This document shows, one piece after another, positions 17,155 to 26,197 of a DNA stretch of 64,000 nucleotides. The translations under genes and the position numbers were made by a program. Numbering within the stretch: the first letter of the stretch is position 1; each line of letters opens with the position of its first letter. Source of the DNA: Williamsia soli (GTDB lineage: Bacteria > Actinomycetota > Actinomycetes > Mycobacteriales > Mycobacteriaceae); contig NZ_JAFRDR010000009.1 of assembly GCF_017377795.1 (NCBI RefSeq), positions 1 through 64,000 on the forward strand. The letters run 5' to 3'. The notes beneath the pieces were generated by a model, which made no database searches, was not told where the DNA came from, and saw only the letters and a program-made list of their open reading frames with translations.

Positions 17155-18470
17155 GTTCTGCCGCCGGAGTCAGCCGCCTGGGTGTCGCGGACGACATCTT
17201 CTGGCGGACCCACCATGGAATGGGTATCGGCATTGCCATGCAGGGGCTCTGGCGGTTCGACGCCACGTTGACCGCGGCCGATCTGGAGCAGCCCCACCGC
17301 ACCCTCGCGGCCGGACCCTTGACCAGGAGAGTGGTCCGGCGTCGGGTCTGGCCCGCCCGCAACCATTTTGCCGGCGGCGCTGCCCTGAATCCCGTGTACG
17401 TCGAACCCGAACCGCTGGCCCCGGGGACCATCACTGCGTGGGCTGATGCCCGTGGTGACACCGAGCTGGACATCACTCACGGTCCGGTGTGGGAACTGTC
17501 GCTGGCACGCCTGCACACGGGCGGCTCGGTCGTGTCTCTGGTGTGCTCGCATGTGGTGGCCGACGCCGAATCCCTGATCCGCGCCGCGGCGTTGGCCGTG
17601 GACGAGGCCGGCGCACCGATGCCGGCCCCAGGACTGCCGACTCTGGGCGACGATGCGCGAGATGCTCTGTCCCAGCTGCGGATCGCCGTCGGCGGTGTTG
17701 CCCGCAGTGTTGCGCGGGGAGTGCGCGACCCGGCGCATCGCGCCGAACTGTTCGCTGCCGCCCGCCGGCCCGCGTCACCACGTACGAAACCCCCCGGGTC
17801 TCCGGAGTGGCGAGAGCCGACGGCGATCTTCTCGGTCGACGCCGCTACCTGGAACGCCTCGGCGCGGAGCCACGGCGGCACCACGAACACATTGTTCACC
17901 GCGCTCATCGGCGAGCTCGTCCTGCAGATCCGTGGATCGGGACCCGTGCAGCTGGCGGTGCCGGTATCGCAGGGCGGTGAGGGGGCGAACACGATCACCG
18001 CCGCAGCCATCGATGTTGCGTCGATCGACGAATGCCGCGACCTGCCGCTGTTGCGCAACCGAGCGCGCGCGGCGTTCACAGAAGCGGGAGCGGGCCGAGG
18101 GATGGGACCACCGGCCGGCATGCCCGAAGAGGTGCTCGGCGTGATCGGCCATCGCGCCGCGCACGCGCTCGTTCCCGATCCTGGATCGCGAGACGGTCTG
18201 GCATCCAACATGGGCGATCTCGATGGATTGCTCACCATGCTCTCCGGACATCGGGGCCGGGCCATCGCGGCACGGTCGGTGCATCCCCATCTGAGCGCCG
18301 CCGGAAGCACACAAACCCGGTGCTCGGTCTCCGGATGGGCCGCGACGGCTGGCGGCGATGTGACCATCTGCATCGGTGTGCCGGACCCCACCGTTGCACA
18401 TGGCGCAGACCTTCGCGAACTGATCAACAAGGTTCTCGGCCATTGGGATCTGACCGCCGAACATTGGTGA
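17151..18470 (+). CDS. Condensation-domain/WS-DGAT-like acyltransferase
   Basis: 439 residues. The His motif is visible as '[13 protein letters not shown]' near residue 130 (H-x3-D variant), and the general layout of the CoA-dependent acyltransferase superfamily (condensation domains, WS/DGAT, Pap) can be followed: a second half begins '[18 protein letters not shown]' and contains 'SNMGDLDG', similar to the S-N-[VL]-x-G element. There is no carrier-protein domain. The GTG overlaps the pgi TGA, so translation is coupled. The acyl donor and acceptor are unknown; cell-envelope lipid assembly is one possibility. Confidence 0.6.
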   Translation: MSSAAGVSRLGVADDIFWRTHHGMGIGIAMQGLWRFDATLTAADLEQPHRTLAAGPLTRRVVRRRVWPARNHFAGGAALNPVYVEPEPLAPGTITAWADARGDTELDITHGPVWELSLARLHTGGSVVSLVCSHVVADAESLIRAAALAVDEAGAPMPAPGLPTLGDDARDALSQLRIAVGGVARSVARGVRDPAHRAELFAAARRPASPRTKPPGSPEWREPTAIFSVDAATWNASARSHGGTTNTLFTALIGELVLQIRGSGPVQLAVPVSQGGEGANTITAAAIDVASIDECRDLPLLRNRARAAFTEAGAGRGMGPPAGMPEEVLGVIGHRAAHALVPDPGSRDGLASNMGDLDGLLTMLSGHRGRAIAARSVHPHLSAAGSTQTRCSVSGWAATAGGDVTICIGVPDPTVAHGADLRELINKVLGHWDLTAEHW

Positions 18471-18521
18471 ACACGACCACCGCGGCTGGACAGACGACAA
18501 CAAATCCGTACCGTCGGGGCC

Positions 18522-19478
18522 ATGAGTGTTACCGCAGTCGCCTTCGAATGGACTGATACCAACCGTCTTTGGCTCATCGAGAACCCGATCAGAATTGTGA
18601 TCTACGTCGCTGTCGGACTGATCGCCCGGTATGTCGCTCACCGGGTCATCAACCGGGCGACCAGGCGGCCACCCGCGGGATCGGGCGAGGACGGCAGAAA
18701 GCCGGCGTTGCTCCGCCACCTGCGTGACCGCAGCCCCAAGGCATTACGGGATCCGCAGGTGATCGAACGTCGGCAGCAACGTGCCGAGACCATCGGCTCG
18801 GTGCTCAAGTCCACCGCATCGATCCTGATCCTCGTCTGGGTCGTACTGACCTGCCTGAGTGTGTTACAGGTCAACATCGCCCCGTTTCTAGCGTCGGCCG
18901 GCCTCGTCGGTCTGGCGATCGGTTTCGGTGCACAGAACCTGGTGAAAGACTTCGTCTCCGGCGTGTTCATGTTGCTCGAGGACCAATACGGCGTCGGTGA
19001 CATCGTTGACCTCGGCGAGGCGGTCGGCGAGGTCGAGACGGTCGGTCTGCGTGTGACCACCGTGCGGGACATCGACGGCACCCTCTGGTACGTCCGCAAC
19101 GGTGAGATCGTCAGGGTCGGCAACATGAGCCAGGATTACGCGGTGGCCCGGATCGAGGTTCCCGTGGCGCACAACGTGGATCTCGATCGAGCACAACAGG
19201 TGGCGCTCGAGGCCGCGCAGAATGCAGTGGCCGACGACGCCGTCGCCAAGGATGCGCTCGGTGCTCCTGAAATGCTGGGTGTACAGGAGATCTCGGCCGA
19301 CATGGTCACGCTGCGGATCCTCATCAAGACCCGCCCCAACGCGCAGTGGGCTCTGCAGCGTCGCATCCGCAAGCAGATCCTGGAGGCCTACGAGACGAAC
19401 GGCATTCCGATGCCCTACCCGACGGGACGTGAGATGGGTCCGTCGACGCTGGTCAAAGTCGGTCAGGGCAGCGAATAA
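18522..19478 (+). CDS. Mechanosensitive ion channel, MscS family
   Basis: 318 residues. Helices are near 20-40, 95-115 and 120-145, followed by the conserved pore/beta-domain entry 'LASAGLVGLAIGFGAQNLVKDFVSGVFMLLEDQYGVGD'. The C-terminal part is the MscS cytoplasmic vestibule. It should release solutes on hypo-osmotic shock. Three bases separate its stop from the convergent gene that ends at 19482. Confidence 0.93.
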   Translation: MSVTAVAFEWTDTNRLWLIENPIRIVIYVAVGLIARYVAHRVINRATRRPPAGSGEDGRKPALLRHLRDRSPKALRDPQVIERRQQRAETIGSVLKSTASILILVWVVLTCLSVLQVNIAPFLASAGLVGLAIGFGAQNLVKDFVSGVFMLLEDQYGVGDIVDLGEAVGEVETVGLRVTTVRDIDGTLWYVRNGEIVRVGNMSQDYAVARIEVPVAHNVDLDRAQQVALEAAQNAVADDAVAKDALGAPEMLGVQEISADMVTLRILIKTRPNAQWALQRRIRKQILEAYETNGIPMPYPTGREMGPSTLVKVGQGSE

Positions 19479-19481
19479 TTC

Positions 19482-20015
19482 TCATTCCCAGCGTGATTGG
19501 TCGAACAGCTCGTCCGGGATCGGATCCCCCGGCTGGACGTCGAGGGCTTGCAGTCGGCCCATGATCACGGCGGCCAGGGCCACGTGGGTCACCACGTCCC
19601 GAGGTTCGGTGACCCGTTCATCGGGTGAGCCGCCGATGAACTCGAGTTCGACTGTCGGCGCGCAGGTCGCCACCTCCAGTCCGGTGTTTCCGGTGTCGGC
19701 CAGCCACCTCGCGAACCCGGCCCCGTCGACCGCGTCGGTGATGTCGCCGCGGTCGATGGCCGCCATCAGTTCGGGCAGGGTCGCGAGCTCGCCGCTGTCA
19801 CCGGTGGAGGGGTCGAAACCGAAGATCTGCTGCGGGTCGACGCCCTCCTCGTCATCGAGGGTGAAGTACAGGATTCCGCGCCAGTCGCCGGCCCAGCAGG
19901 TGATGTCGTCGCGGCCGAAGACGTCGGCCAGCAGATCGCTGATCTTCACCTGCAGTTCGCTGCCATAGAGCTGGAAGGCCCCGCGCCCGTACACCTCGTC
20001 CTGTTGATTTCCCAT
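19482..20015 (-). CDS. Hypothetical protein, acidic, possibly DUF1851/Tdi1-like
   Basis: 177 residues from the ATG at 20015; an upstream ATG at 20054 is possible. No signal peptide or membrane segment. The middle part 'TCWAGDWRGILYFTLDDE' followed by 'IFGFDPSTGDSGELATLPEL' recalls the DUF1851 (Tdi1 immunity-type) layout, but the match is weak. It is divergent from the lipoprotein gene at 20068. No function assigned. Confidence 0.55.
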   Translation of the reverse strand: MGNQQDEVYGRGAFQLYGSELQVKISDLLADVFGRDDITCWAGDWRGILYFTLDDEEGVDPQQIFGFDPSTGDSGELATLPELMAAIDRGDITDAVDGAGFARWLADTGNTGLEVATCAPTVELEFIGGSPDERVTEPRDVVTHVALAAVIMGRLQALDVQPGDPIPDELFDQSRWE

Positions 20016-20067
20016 GGTGCACACCCTACGTCGCCCCGGACCGGCGTTGACCACATACGATCACCAG

Positions 20068-20745
20068 ATGAGTGTGCGAAACGGCGTGGAATCTGCGCTG
20101 GTTGCAGCGGCGCTGTTGACGACCCTGGCCGCGTGTTCGAGCGGTGGCGACGCGGACGAGCCGACATCGACGACCCCCAGCGTGGCGGTGCCGACCTCGG
20201 CGAACGTCACCCTCCCGACCGGCCCTCTCGCGTTGACCGAACCCGGCGAGGCGCTGTTGTGGTCGGACACGGCGCTGCTTCCCTCGGACGCCTTTCGGCC
20301 CGACCAGCAACTATCGGGCTTCACGGTCACCGGCATCGAACCGGCCGCCGACGGGGATTTGCCCGACTCGTTCACCCACGGCGGCAGCCCATTCTTCATC
20401 CATCTCACCGTCACGCAGGCAGTCGACCGGCAGCGCAACGCGCTGTCGGTCGCAGGATTCGCGGGCAGTGCGGACGGTGTGACGCCGGCACTCACCCTCA
20501 CCCCGCCGGACAATGTCGCGGGCTGCCTGGCCCCTCCGCCACCGGAGACCCTCGCCAAAGGGCAGTCGTACGCCACCTGCCTTGTGGCGCTCGCAGATCC
20601 GGACACACAGCTGACCAGGGTCATCTACTGGGCAGACACCGGCGACGACCAGTTCGACTACAAGTCCGCACCGGTCGTCTGGTCGGACGGTTCACCGGCT
20701 CCGACGTCGGGTACCCCGTCGGGTTCGGTCTCGCCGACCGGCTGA
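20068..20745 (+). CDS. Secreted lipoprotein upstream of a histidine kinase
   Basis: 225 residues. A signal peptide with lipobox L-A-A-C ends near residue 23, followed by a Thr/Ser-rich linker and a beta-rich domain with two further Cys (GCLAPPP and ATCLVAL) that could form a disulfide. Members of this type are conserved in mycolic-acid bacteria without known function. The stop lies 8 bases before the kinase ATG, so a sensory partnership is possible but unproven. Confidence 0.7.
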   Translation: MSVRNGVESALVAAALLTTLAACSSGGDADEPTSTTPSVAVPTSANVTLPTGPLALTEPGEALLWSDTALLPSDAFRPDQQLSGFTVTGIEPAADGDLPDSFTHGGSPFFIHLTVTQAVDRQRNALSVAGFAGSADGVTPALTLTPPDNVAGCLAPPPPETLAKGQSYATCLVALADPDTQLTRVIYWADTGDDQFDYKSAPVVWSDGSPAPTSGTPSGSVSPTG

Positions 20746-20753
20746 ATCCAGTG

Positions 20754-22229
20754 ATGTTCGCAGACAAGGCCCGGGGTGTCACGGCTGTATTCCGCCGCAG
20801 CCAGGGCGTCCGCGTGCGTTCCACCATCGTGGCGACCATCATCGTGGCCCTGGGAATGGTGGCAGGGGCGGTGATCATGCTGTACATGCTGCACCGCCAC
20901 CAGGATTCGCAGATGTACAAATCGACCGGAACCCGTTCCTACGAGATCGCCCATCAGATCAACGAGGGCGGCCTCAACAGCATCGATTCCGAACTCCTGC
21001 GGCCCACAACGGGTATCGATGTCATCCAGATCGTGGACGACAACGGCGTCGTGCTCTTCAGCTCACCGGGATCCGACACCGTCGCCGTCTCCGATATCAG
21101 GCCCGGTCGGTGGAACACCGAACGTGTCGACGGTGTCGAACTCCCCGGACGCTCGGGCACGTACTGCGGCCAGATCACCGGGGCCAGGTTCGACGGCATC
21201 GACTACAACGTCATCACCGCGGTGTCGACGCAACCCTATTTCTCCGGACTCTGGGGTACCGCCGCCATCCTCGCCATCGAGATCCCGCTGGTCATCGTTA
21301 TCGCCGGCGCAGGCATCTACTACTTCGTCGGACGCGCGCTGAAGCCGGTTGCCCACATCACGGCGCAGGTCTCTGCGATCACGAGTTCCGATCTCAGTCG
21401 TCGGGTCCCCGTCCCCTCCACCGAGGACGAACTCACCACCTTGGCCGTCACGATGAACGACATGCTCGACCGCCTAGAGCAGAGCCGGGTGAGCCAGCTG
21501 CAATTCGTCGGCGACGCCTCTCATGAACTGCGCTCTCCGCTGACCACTCTCGTCGGCATCCTCGACCTGGCCGACGACACGGACTCGTCCATCGACGTCG
21601 ACACAGTGCGAACCATCTTGTTGCCCGAGGCTCAGCGGATGAGCACCATGGTTGCCGACCTGCTGCTGTTGGCGCGAGCCGACGAACGAGGCATACCGCT
21701 GACCGTCGACGAGGTGGACCTAGACGACATCATCGGCGCGGAGGTCACCCGGCTCCGCTCGCTGGGACTGGCGAAAGTCATCGCGCAGGTGTCACCGATC
21801 CGCGTCATCGGGGACTCGGACAAGCTAACGCGCGCGATCCGCAACCTCACCGACAATGCCTCACACCATGCTTCGTCGACCATCACGCTGGAGATGGCGC
21901 AAGATCTCGGTGCATCGACAGCGACCATCCGCGTGATCGACGACGGCCCCGGCGTGCCGGCGGATGCGCGAGAGAAGATTTTCGACCGCTTCTACCGCCA
22001 TGATGCCGATCGCGGACGCCATCAGTCCGGTTCCGGTCTCGGACTGCCCATCGCCGTCGAGATCGCGAAAGCCCACGGCGGCACCATCACGGTCTCGGAC
22101 AGTCCGGGAGGCGGCGCGTGCTTCACCATGGTGATCCCGACCGAAACCACCACCGCTGCCAACGAATCGCTCACCGATCCCGGCATCGTCGCCGCGCGCC
22201 CATCGCCGGGACTTGAGATCTCGACCTAG
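20754..22229 (+). CDS. Two-component sensor histidine kinase
   Basis: 491 residues. Two membrane helices (about 25-47 and 160-187) enclose an extracytoplasmic domain, followed by HAMP, the phospho-acceptor box 'FVGDASHELRSPLTTLVG' near residue 250, and HATPase motifs 'NLTDNASHH', DDGPGVP and SGLGLPIAVE. All expected catalytic residues are present. The start may be the GTG at 20751 or the ATG at 20754. No response regulator adjoins it; the nearest is on the opposite strand at 23729, beyond a DUF222 gene, and is the most likely partner. Confidence 0.93.
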   Translation: MFADKARGVTAVFRRSQGVRVRSTIVATIIVALGMVAGAVIMLYMLHRHQDSQMYKSTGTRSYEIAHQINEGGLNSIDSELLRPTTGIDVIQIVDDNGVVLFSSPGSDTVAVSDIRPGRWNTERVDGVELPGRSGTYCGQITGARFDGIDYNVITAVSTQPYFSGLWGTAAILAIEIPLVIVIAGAGIYYFVGRALKPVAHITAQVSAITSSDLSRRVPVPSTEDELTTLAVTMNDMLDRLEQSRVSQLQFVGDASHELRSPLTTLVGILDLADDTDSSIDVDTVRTILLPEAQRMSTMVADLLLLARADERGIPLTVDEVDLDDIIGAEVTRLRSLGLAKVIAQVSPIRVIGDSDKLTRAIRNLTDNASHHASSTITLEMAQDLGASTATIRVIDDGPGVPADAREKIFDRFYRHDADRGRHQSGSGLGLPIAVEIAKAHGGTITVSDSPGGGACFTMVIPTETTTAANESLTDPGIVAARPSPGLEIST

Positions 22230-22341
22230 GCCACACACTGTGAAGTTGTCAAACATCAAGCTGCGCAGACGTTCACCTGCGCTGCGGTAGTAACTTCGTG
22301 CTGCGTCGTCGTGGGTAGTTTCTCGTAAACCTGGCGACCGC

Positions 22342-23457
22342 TTAGGTGGCGGTTAATTCGTTGGTCATGGTCCGGCGCGCGTGAGAGCGCAACGGCGTGG
22401 TGGAGCCGGGCTTGATGAACCAGGGATGCCCGTCGGCCACACTGATCGAGCTCCGCTGCGCTTCGTCTCCGCCGATGAACACGGTCCAGTCCAGCGGTAC
22501 CCCGTTGTCGTCCAGGAGGATCTTGGTGATCACCGCATCACACGCGATCGTCTGCGCGGTGGCGGGCGAGACCGGACCTGTCCATTCGAACGACGCCGTC
22601 GCGGGCGCTGTGGGGACCTTCCCGCCGGCGATGCCGTTCATCTGGAACTGCAGCAGTTGCGCAGCGGAGACGGTCATCGTCACCCTCGGTTTGACCCCAC
22701 CTTCGATCGGCCGGTCGTGGTGGGCGAAGAAGGTGTCCAGGACCTTCCCGAGGGCCTCGGCCAGGCGCTGCGGCGTGGTCCGGGGGTCGGGTGATCCGTC
22801 CGGTTCGGGCACGGGTTTGGCCAACGGTCGCAATGCGGTGGCCAGCTTCTCCCCGAGAGCCTTGTCGAGGTCGAGGGTCCCGTGGGTCCGCCCGTCGTCA
22901 CCGGTGTTGAACGAGACCTGATTGAGGTCATCGTTTTCGGAGTCCGGCACTTCCTTGTCCGGCGGGGACAAGGCAATCGCCATGGCGTGGGCGCGTTCGA
23001 TGACCTCCGCCGGCGTGGAGACACTGGCCTCGGTCAACAACCCCCGCACGCAGTCGTCCCGTTCTTCCGTGGTCAGATCCGGGTCGCGACGCTCAATGTA
23101 CGCCACGCCCTTCACGATCGAATCCATGTGCCCACCCGACAGCGTCCCGTCGACGGCATACGCAGCGACCGACGGAATCGAGCTGAGCGCACGCCCCACC
23201 CGCACATAGCGGTGCGCCACCGCCGGCGGCACCTGCACCGACTGCAACAATTCCGCAGTCGAGTCCGCACCGAGTGTTTTCGCTACCCCACGTTTGTCGA
23301 GTTCTGCGGTGAACCGGAACAGCAACTGGTCCAACGCATTCTTGGCCCGCAGTGCGCACACCGTCTCCTCCCACAACGCCAAATCGTCGAGCGGTGCGAG
23401 CAGTAATGGATCGGCTGCCATCGTTGATAGGTGTTCGAACAGTCCCCCGAAGTTCAC
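22342..23457 (-). CDS. DUF222 (13E12 repeat family) protein lacking its HNH nuclease domain
   Basis: 371 residues. The DUF222 region fills residues 30-320, with typical 'RVGRALSSIPSVAAYAVDG' and 'TMTVSAAQLLQFQ' segments. In full-length relatives VPLD is followed by about 70 residues carrying the HNH motif and paired Cys, then by a W-x-V-x-I-G segment and PWFIPP. Here VPLD joins directly to WTVFIGGD, and PWFIKP follows, so the nuclease part is missing in frame. The protein is probably nuclease-dead. Such genes are often multicopy and behave like repeats in these genomes. Confidence 0.8.
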   Translation of the reverse strand: MNFGGLFEHLSTMAADPLLLAPLDDLALWEETVCALRAKNALDQLLFRFTAELDKRGVAKTLGADSTAELLQSVQVPPAVAHRYVRVGRALSSIPSVAAYAVDGTLSGGHMDSIVKGVAYIERRDPDLTTEERDDCVRGLLTEASVSTPAEVIERAHAMAIALSPPDKEVPDSENDDLNQVSFNTGDDGRTHGTLDLDKALGEKLATALRPLAKPVPEPDGSPDPRTTPQRLAEALGKVLDTFFAHHDRPIEGGVKPRVTMTVSAAQLLQFQMNGIAGGKVPTAPATASFEWTGPVSPATAQTIACDAVITKILLDDNGVPLDWTVFIGGDEAQRSSISVADGHPWFIKPGSTTPLRSHARRTMTNELTAT

Positions 23458-23728
23458 GACACGAATCTAACGCGATTTCGGCATTAGCACAAGTGTTCGA
23501 TCTGGTTTATTTCATTGTGCTGCAGACATTCTCATCTATTCAGAGGTGCCGCGGCGGTATCTTAACAGCGGGGTATGACAACGATAAACGCTCCACTTCC
23601 AGCACCTCCGTCCTTGGCCGGATACCGTCAGACAGCACCTGGGCCATTGGCACGGTCGACGTCAAACGTGGGCAGGCGCTCGTCAGCAGTGAACGCCCTA
23701 TCCGGCGACGACCGACCCGTGGGTCCGC

Positions 23729-24400
23729 TCAGTCTTCGCCGAGGCAGTATCCCGAACCGCGCACCGTCCGAATAGAACTGGTTCCGAACGGGATGTCGAT
23801 GCGCTTGCGCAGATAGCGGATGTAGACCTCGACGATGTTCACGTCGCCACCGTAATTCTCATCCCAGATCGACTGCAGTATCTCAGTTTTGGTGACAACC
23901 CTCCCCTTGTTCCGCATCAGGAACTCCAGCGTCGAGTACTCGCGGGGGGTGAGTTTGATCGGTGTGTCGCCGCGGCACACCGCGTGATCAGCCGGGTTCA
24001 GTGTCAACGAACCCGCCGACAGCACCGCAGGTCTCTCCTTGCTGCCGCGCCGCAGCAGGGCGCGCAGACGGGCCTTGAGTACCACCACTGAAAAGGGCTT
24101 GACCAGGTAGTCGTCGGCGCCGTAGTCGAGCGCGTCCGCCTGGTCGTATTCGCCGTCCTTGGCAGAGAGCATCAGCACCGGGGTCCAAACCTCGCGCGAT
24201 CGCAGTTCCTTGATCACCTGATAGCCGTTCAATTCGGGCAGCATGATGTCGAGGACGATGACGTCGAACTCGTTCTCGGTGCCCTGCCAGAGACCGTCGG
24301 CGCCGTCGCGTGCGACCACCACACTCCACCCGTCGCTGATGAGCATGCGGCGAACTGTCTCAGCGACTCTCACGTCGTCCTCGACCACCAGAGCCCGCAT
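23729..24400 (-). CDS. OmpR/PhoB family response regulator
   Basis: 223 residues. The receiver domain has the acidic pair near 8-9, phospho-acceptor Asp in VIVLDIMLPELNG near residue 52, and Lys in YLVKPF near 101. The C-terminal winged helix contains 'LTPREYSTLEFLMRNKGRV' and 'VEVYIRYLRKRID'. The ATG lies one base after the stop of the SDR gene, so it is the last gene of the fpg-PLC-SDR-RR operon. The kinase at 20754, transcribed toward it, is the plausible partner. Confidence 0.93.
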   Translation of the reverse strand: MRALVVEDDVRVAETVRRMLISDGWSVVVARDGADGLWQGTENEFDVIVLDIMLPELNGYQVIKELRSREVWTPVLMLSAKDGEYDQADALDYGADDYLVKPFSVVVLKARLRALLRRGSKERPAVLSAGSLTLNPADHAVCRGDTPIKLTPREYSTLEFLMRNKGRVVTKTEILQSIWDENYGGDVNIVEVYIRYLRKRIDIPFGTSSIRTVRGSGYCLGED

Positions 24401-24401
24401 G

Positions 24402-25142
24402 TCAGACCATACGGCGGGTGATCGCGGCCGGCAGGTGACGCAGCGCCAGGTCGACGGCGGTCCATGGCCACCGGGGCACCGGGGTTCGGGCCCGCTCGGC
24501 GTCGATCGCGGCAACGAGCGCCTTCACGCCGGTGGCGCGATCGGCCATCAGCCTGGTCTTCACACCGGCGTTGATGTCGGTGGAGATGTAGCCGGGCAGG
24601 ATCACGCTGATCGTGATGGGAGAGCCGGCGAATTCTGCCTGCAGCCCCTCCCCGAGCGCCGAGAGTCCCGCCTTCGACGCGGAATACGCGGCTTGCGCCT
24701 TGGGGAGACCGCGCACCGCGCTCATCGAGCTGACCAGCACCAGGTGCCCCGAGTTCTGTTCACGGAAGATCTCGAGGGCAGCCTCCACCTGAGCCAGCGC
24801 GCCAACCAGATTGGTCTGCACCGTTTCGATGTTGGCGTGCGCCTTGCCAGTCCCGATCGGGGCGCCTTTCCCGAGTCCTGCGTTGACGATGACCCGGTCC
24901 AGGCCGCCGAGCTCATCGCGCAGTTGGCCGAAGACCGTCGGCACACTCGGCAGATCGGTGACATCGAGCCGCGCCACCGCGACCTGCGCCGCCTGGGGTT
25001 CGAGCTCCGCCTTGAGCTCGTCGAGCCGGTCGGCGCGGCGGGCGCACAGGGCCAGCGCGCGTCCCTGCGCTGCATAGGCTTTGGCCATCCCCTCGCCCAG
25101 ACCCGAGCTGGCTCCGGTGATGAGGATCCTGTCGCGTGTCAT
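24402..25142 (-). CDS. Short-chain dehydrogenase/reductase (Rv0945-like)
   Basis: 246 residues. The Rossmann motif TGASSGLGEG is near residue 10, NAGLGKG near 87 and catalytic Ser plus Y-x3-K in 'YSASKAGL' near 152. The substrate is unknown. The ATG overlaps the PI-PLC stop by ATGA, and the stop lies one base before the response regulator. Position relative to the Fpg-like gene matches Rv0944-Rv0945. Confidence 0.9.
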   Translation of the reverse strand: MTRDRILITGASSGLGEGMAKAYAAQGRALALCARRADRLDELKAELEPQAAQVAVARLDVTDLPSVPTVFGQLRDELGGLDRVIVNAGLGKGAPIGTGKAHANIETVQTNLVGALAQVEAALEIFREQNSGHLVLVSSMSAVRGLPKAQAAYSASKAGLSALGEGLQAEFAGSPITISVILPGYISTDINAGVKTRLMADRATGVKALVAAIDAERARTPVPRWPWTAVDLALRHLPAAITRRMV

Positions 25143-26197
25143 GGCTGGCAACTTACCGTGATCGGATTGGGCCGCACCGCGACCCCGCCGGGTAGTTGCG
25201 CCACGAACCGGCCGTCGCCCCAGCGGAAGGCCAAGCCGGGCTTCGGGAAGTCGGTGCTGATCATGTGGGCACCGGAGGCCAGCGCCGCGGCCGGGCGGTC
25301 GTGCTCGTTTCTCTTCGCGGTCGACACAGGCTCGTCAGAGCGAGTACGGACGAGATACCCGCGCCGGACCAGGTCCGTGATGCGTTCGGCATTCGGTCCT
25401 CTGGGGTCGTTGTGCATGATGAACGCCGAATCCTCATGCCCTGGAGGCGGAGTGGTGAAGGCCACGCGACCGAGGAGGCTCGGGCGGCCGTGCCGATAGT
25501 TGTCGCGGATATAGTCCTGATCGCCATAGTCGAGGAAGAACAGCACCGTTCCCCGGACGTCGTCGACCAGCGGCCACCCTGTGGTGAGAACGGCTTCCTC
25601 GAGCGTCGGGGCGACACCCCGGACCCGATCGGGGGTAAGGAGCGCCGCGTCATCGAAGACTCTGCGGACTTCCGCATCTAGATCGTCGAGCACCGCGGGC
25701 GTCCACCGCGGGACCCGCGCCCCGCCGGTGACGAGCGCCCAAGGCCACGAGGCCTTCAGTTCGAGTTGGACCACGATCGGCACGTGCCCCTGGTGCGCGA
25801 GCGACCACGCCTTGATGGTGCGCAGCGCTCCGGTCAATGTCGGGCAGCTGGTGCGATAGTCCGCATCCGGTGCGTGCATGACTTTGAAACCCGGCGCATC
25901 CCACAGCTTTTCGGGACGGGGTCCGCGGCGTTGCCATCGCCGGGCCAGCGGATACCGATAGCGACCGCCTGCCGGGTCGGGGTAGAGGTCCAACTCCACT
26001 CCCCTGACGTGCTGCTGCCCGAGTTGGACATCGATCGGTGGATGCTCGTAGCGATACGAATCGAGGTTGTCACCCATCAGGAACGCAAACCGCTCATCAG
26101 GCGGCATCAGCTGATGGCACGAGTTGTGCGTCGCCATGAACTGGATCTGATTGAGCCGCAGGCCCGAAGGCAGTGCGTCCAGATCAGTGGTGGTCAC
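25139..26197 (-). CDS. Ca2+-dependent phosphatidylinositol-specific phospholipase C-like protein
   Basis: 352 residues from a GTG that overlaps the upstream stop (GTGA). Motifs of the PI-PLC-C1 family are visible: 'NQIQFMATHNSCHQ' with the first catalytic His, 'VRGVELDLYPD' with metal-binding acidic residues, and 'FKVMHAPDADY' with the second His. Later 'RGTVLFFLDYGDQ' and 'FIMHNDP' continue the TIM-barrel. No signal peptide is seen with this start, unusual for a lipase of this type. It probably acts on phosphoinositol lipids or related phosphodiesters. Confidence 0.8.
   Translation of the reverse strand: MTTTDLDALPSGLRLNQIQFMATHNSCHQLMPPDERFAFLMGDNLDSYRYEHPPIDVQLGQQHVRGVELDLYPDPAGGRYRYPLARRWQRRGPRPEKLWDAPGFKVMHAPDADYRTSCPTLTGALRTIKAWSLAHQGHVPIVVQLELKASWPWALVTGGARVPRWTPAVLDDLDAEVRRVFDDAALLTPDRVRGVAPTLEEAVLTTGWPLVDDVRGTVLFFLDYGDQDYIRDNYRHGRPSLLGRVAFTTPPPGHEDSAFIMHNDPRGPNAERITDLVRRGYLVRTRSDEPVSTAKRNEHDRPAAALASGAHMISTDFPKPGLAFRWGDGRFVAQLPGGVAVRPNPITVSCQP

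Noticed and set aside
22342-23457. Frameshifted HNH domain in the DUF222 gene
   Set aside because: The frame continues correctly into the conserved C-terminal segment, so the domain is deleted and not shifted.
23575-23775. Plus-strand 66-codon frame with ATG after the DUF222 gene
   Set aside because: It is Pro/Ser/Arg-rich without domain character, overlaps the response regulator end by 47 bases and has no good ribosome site.
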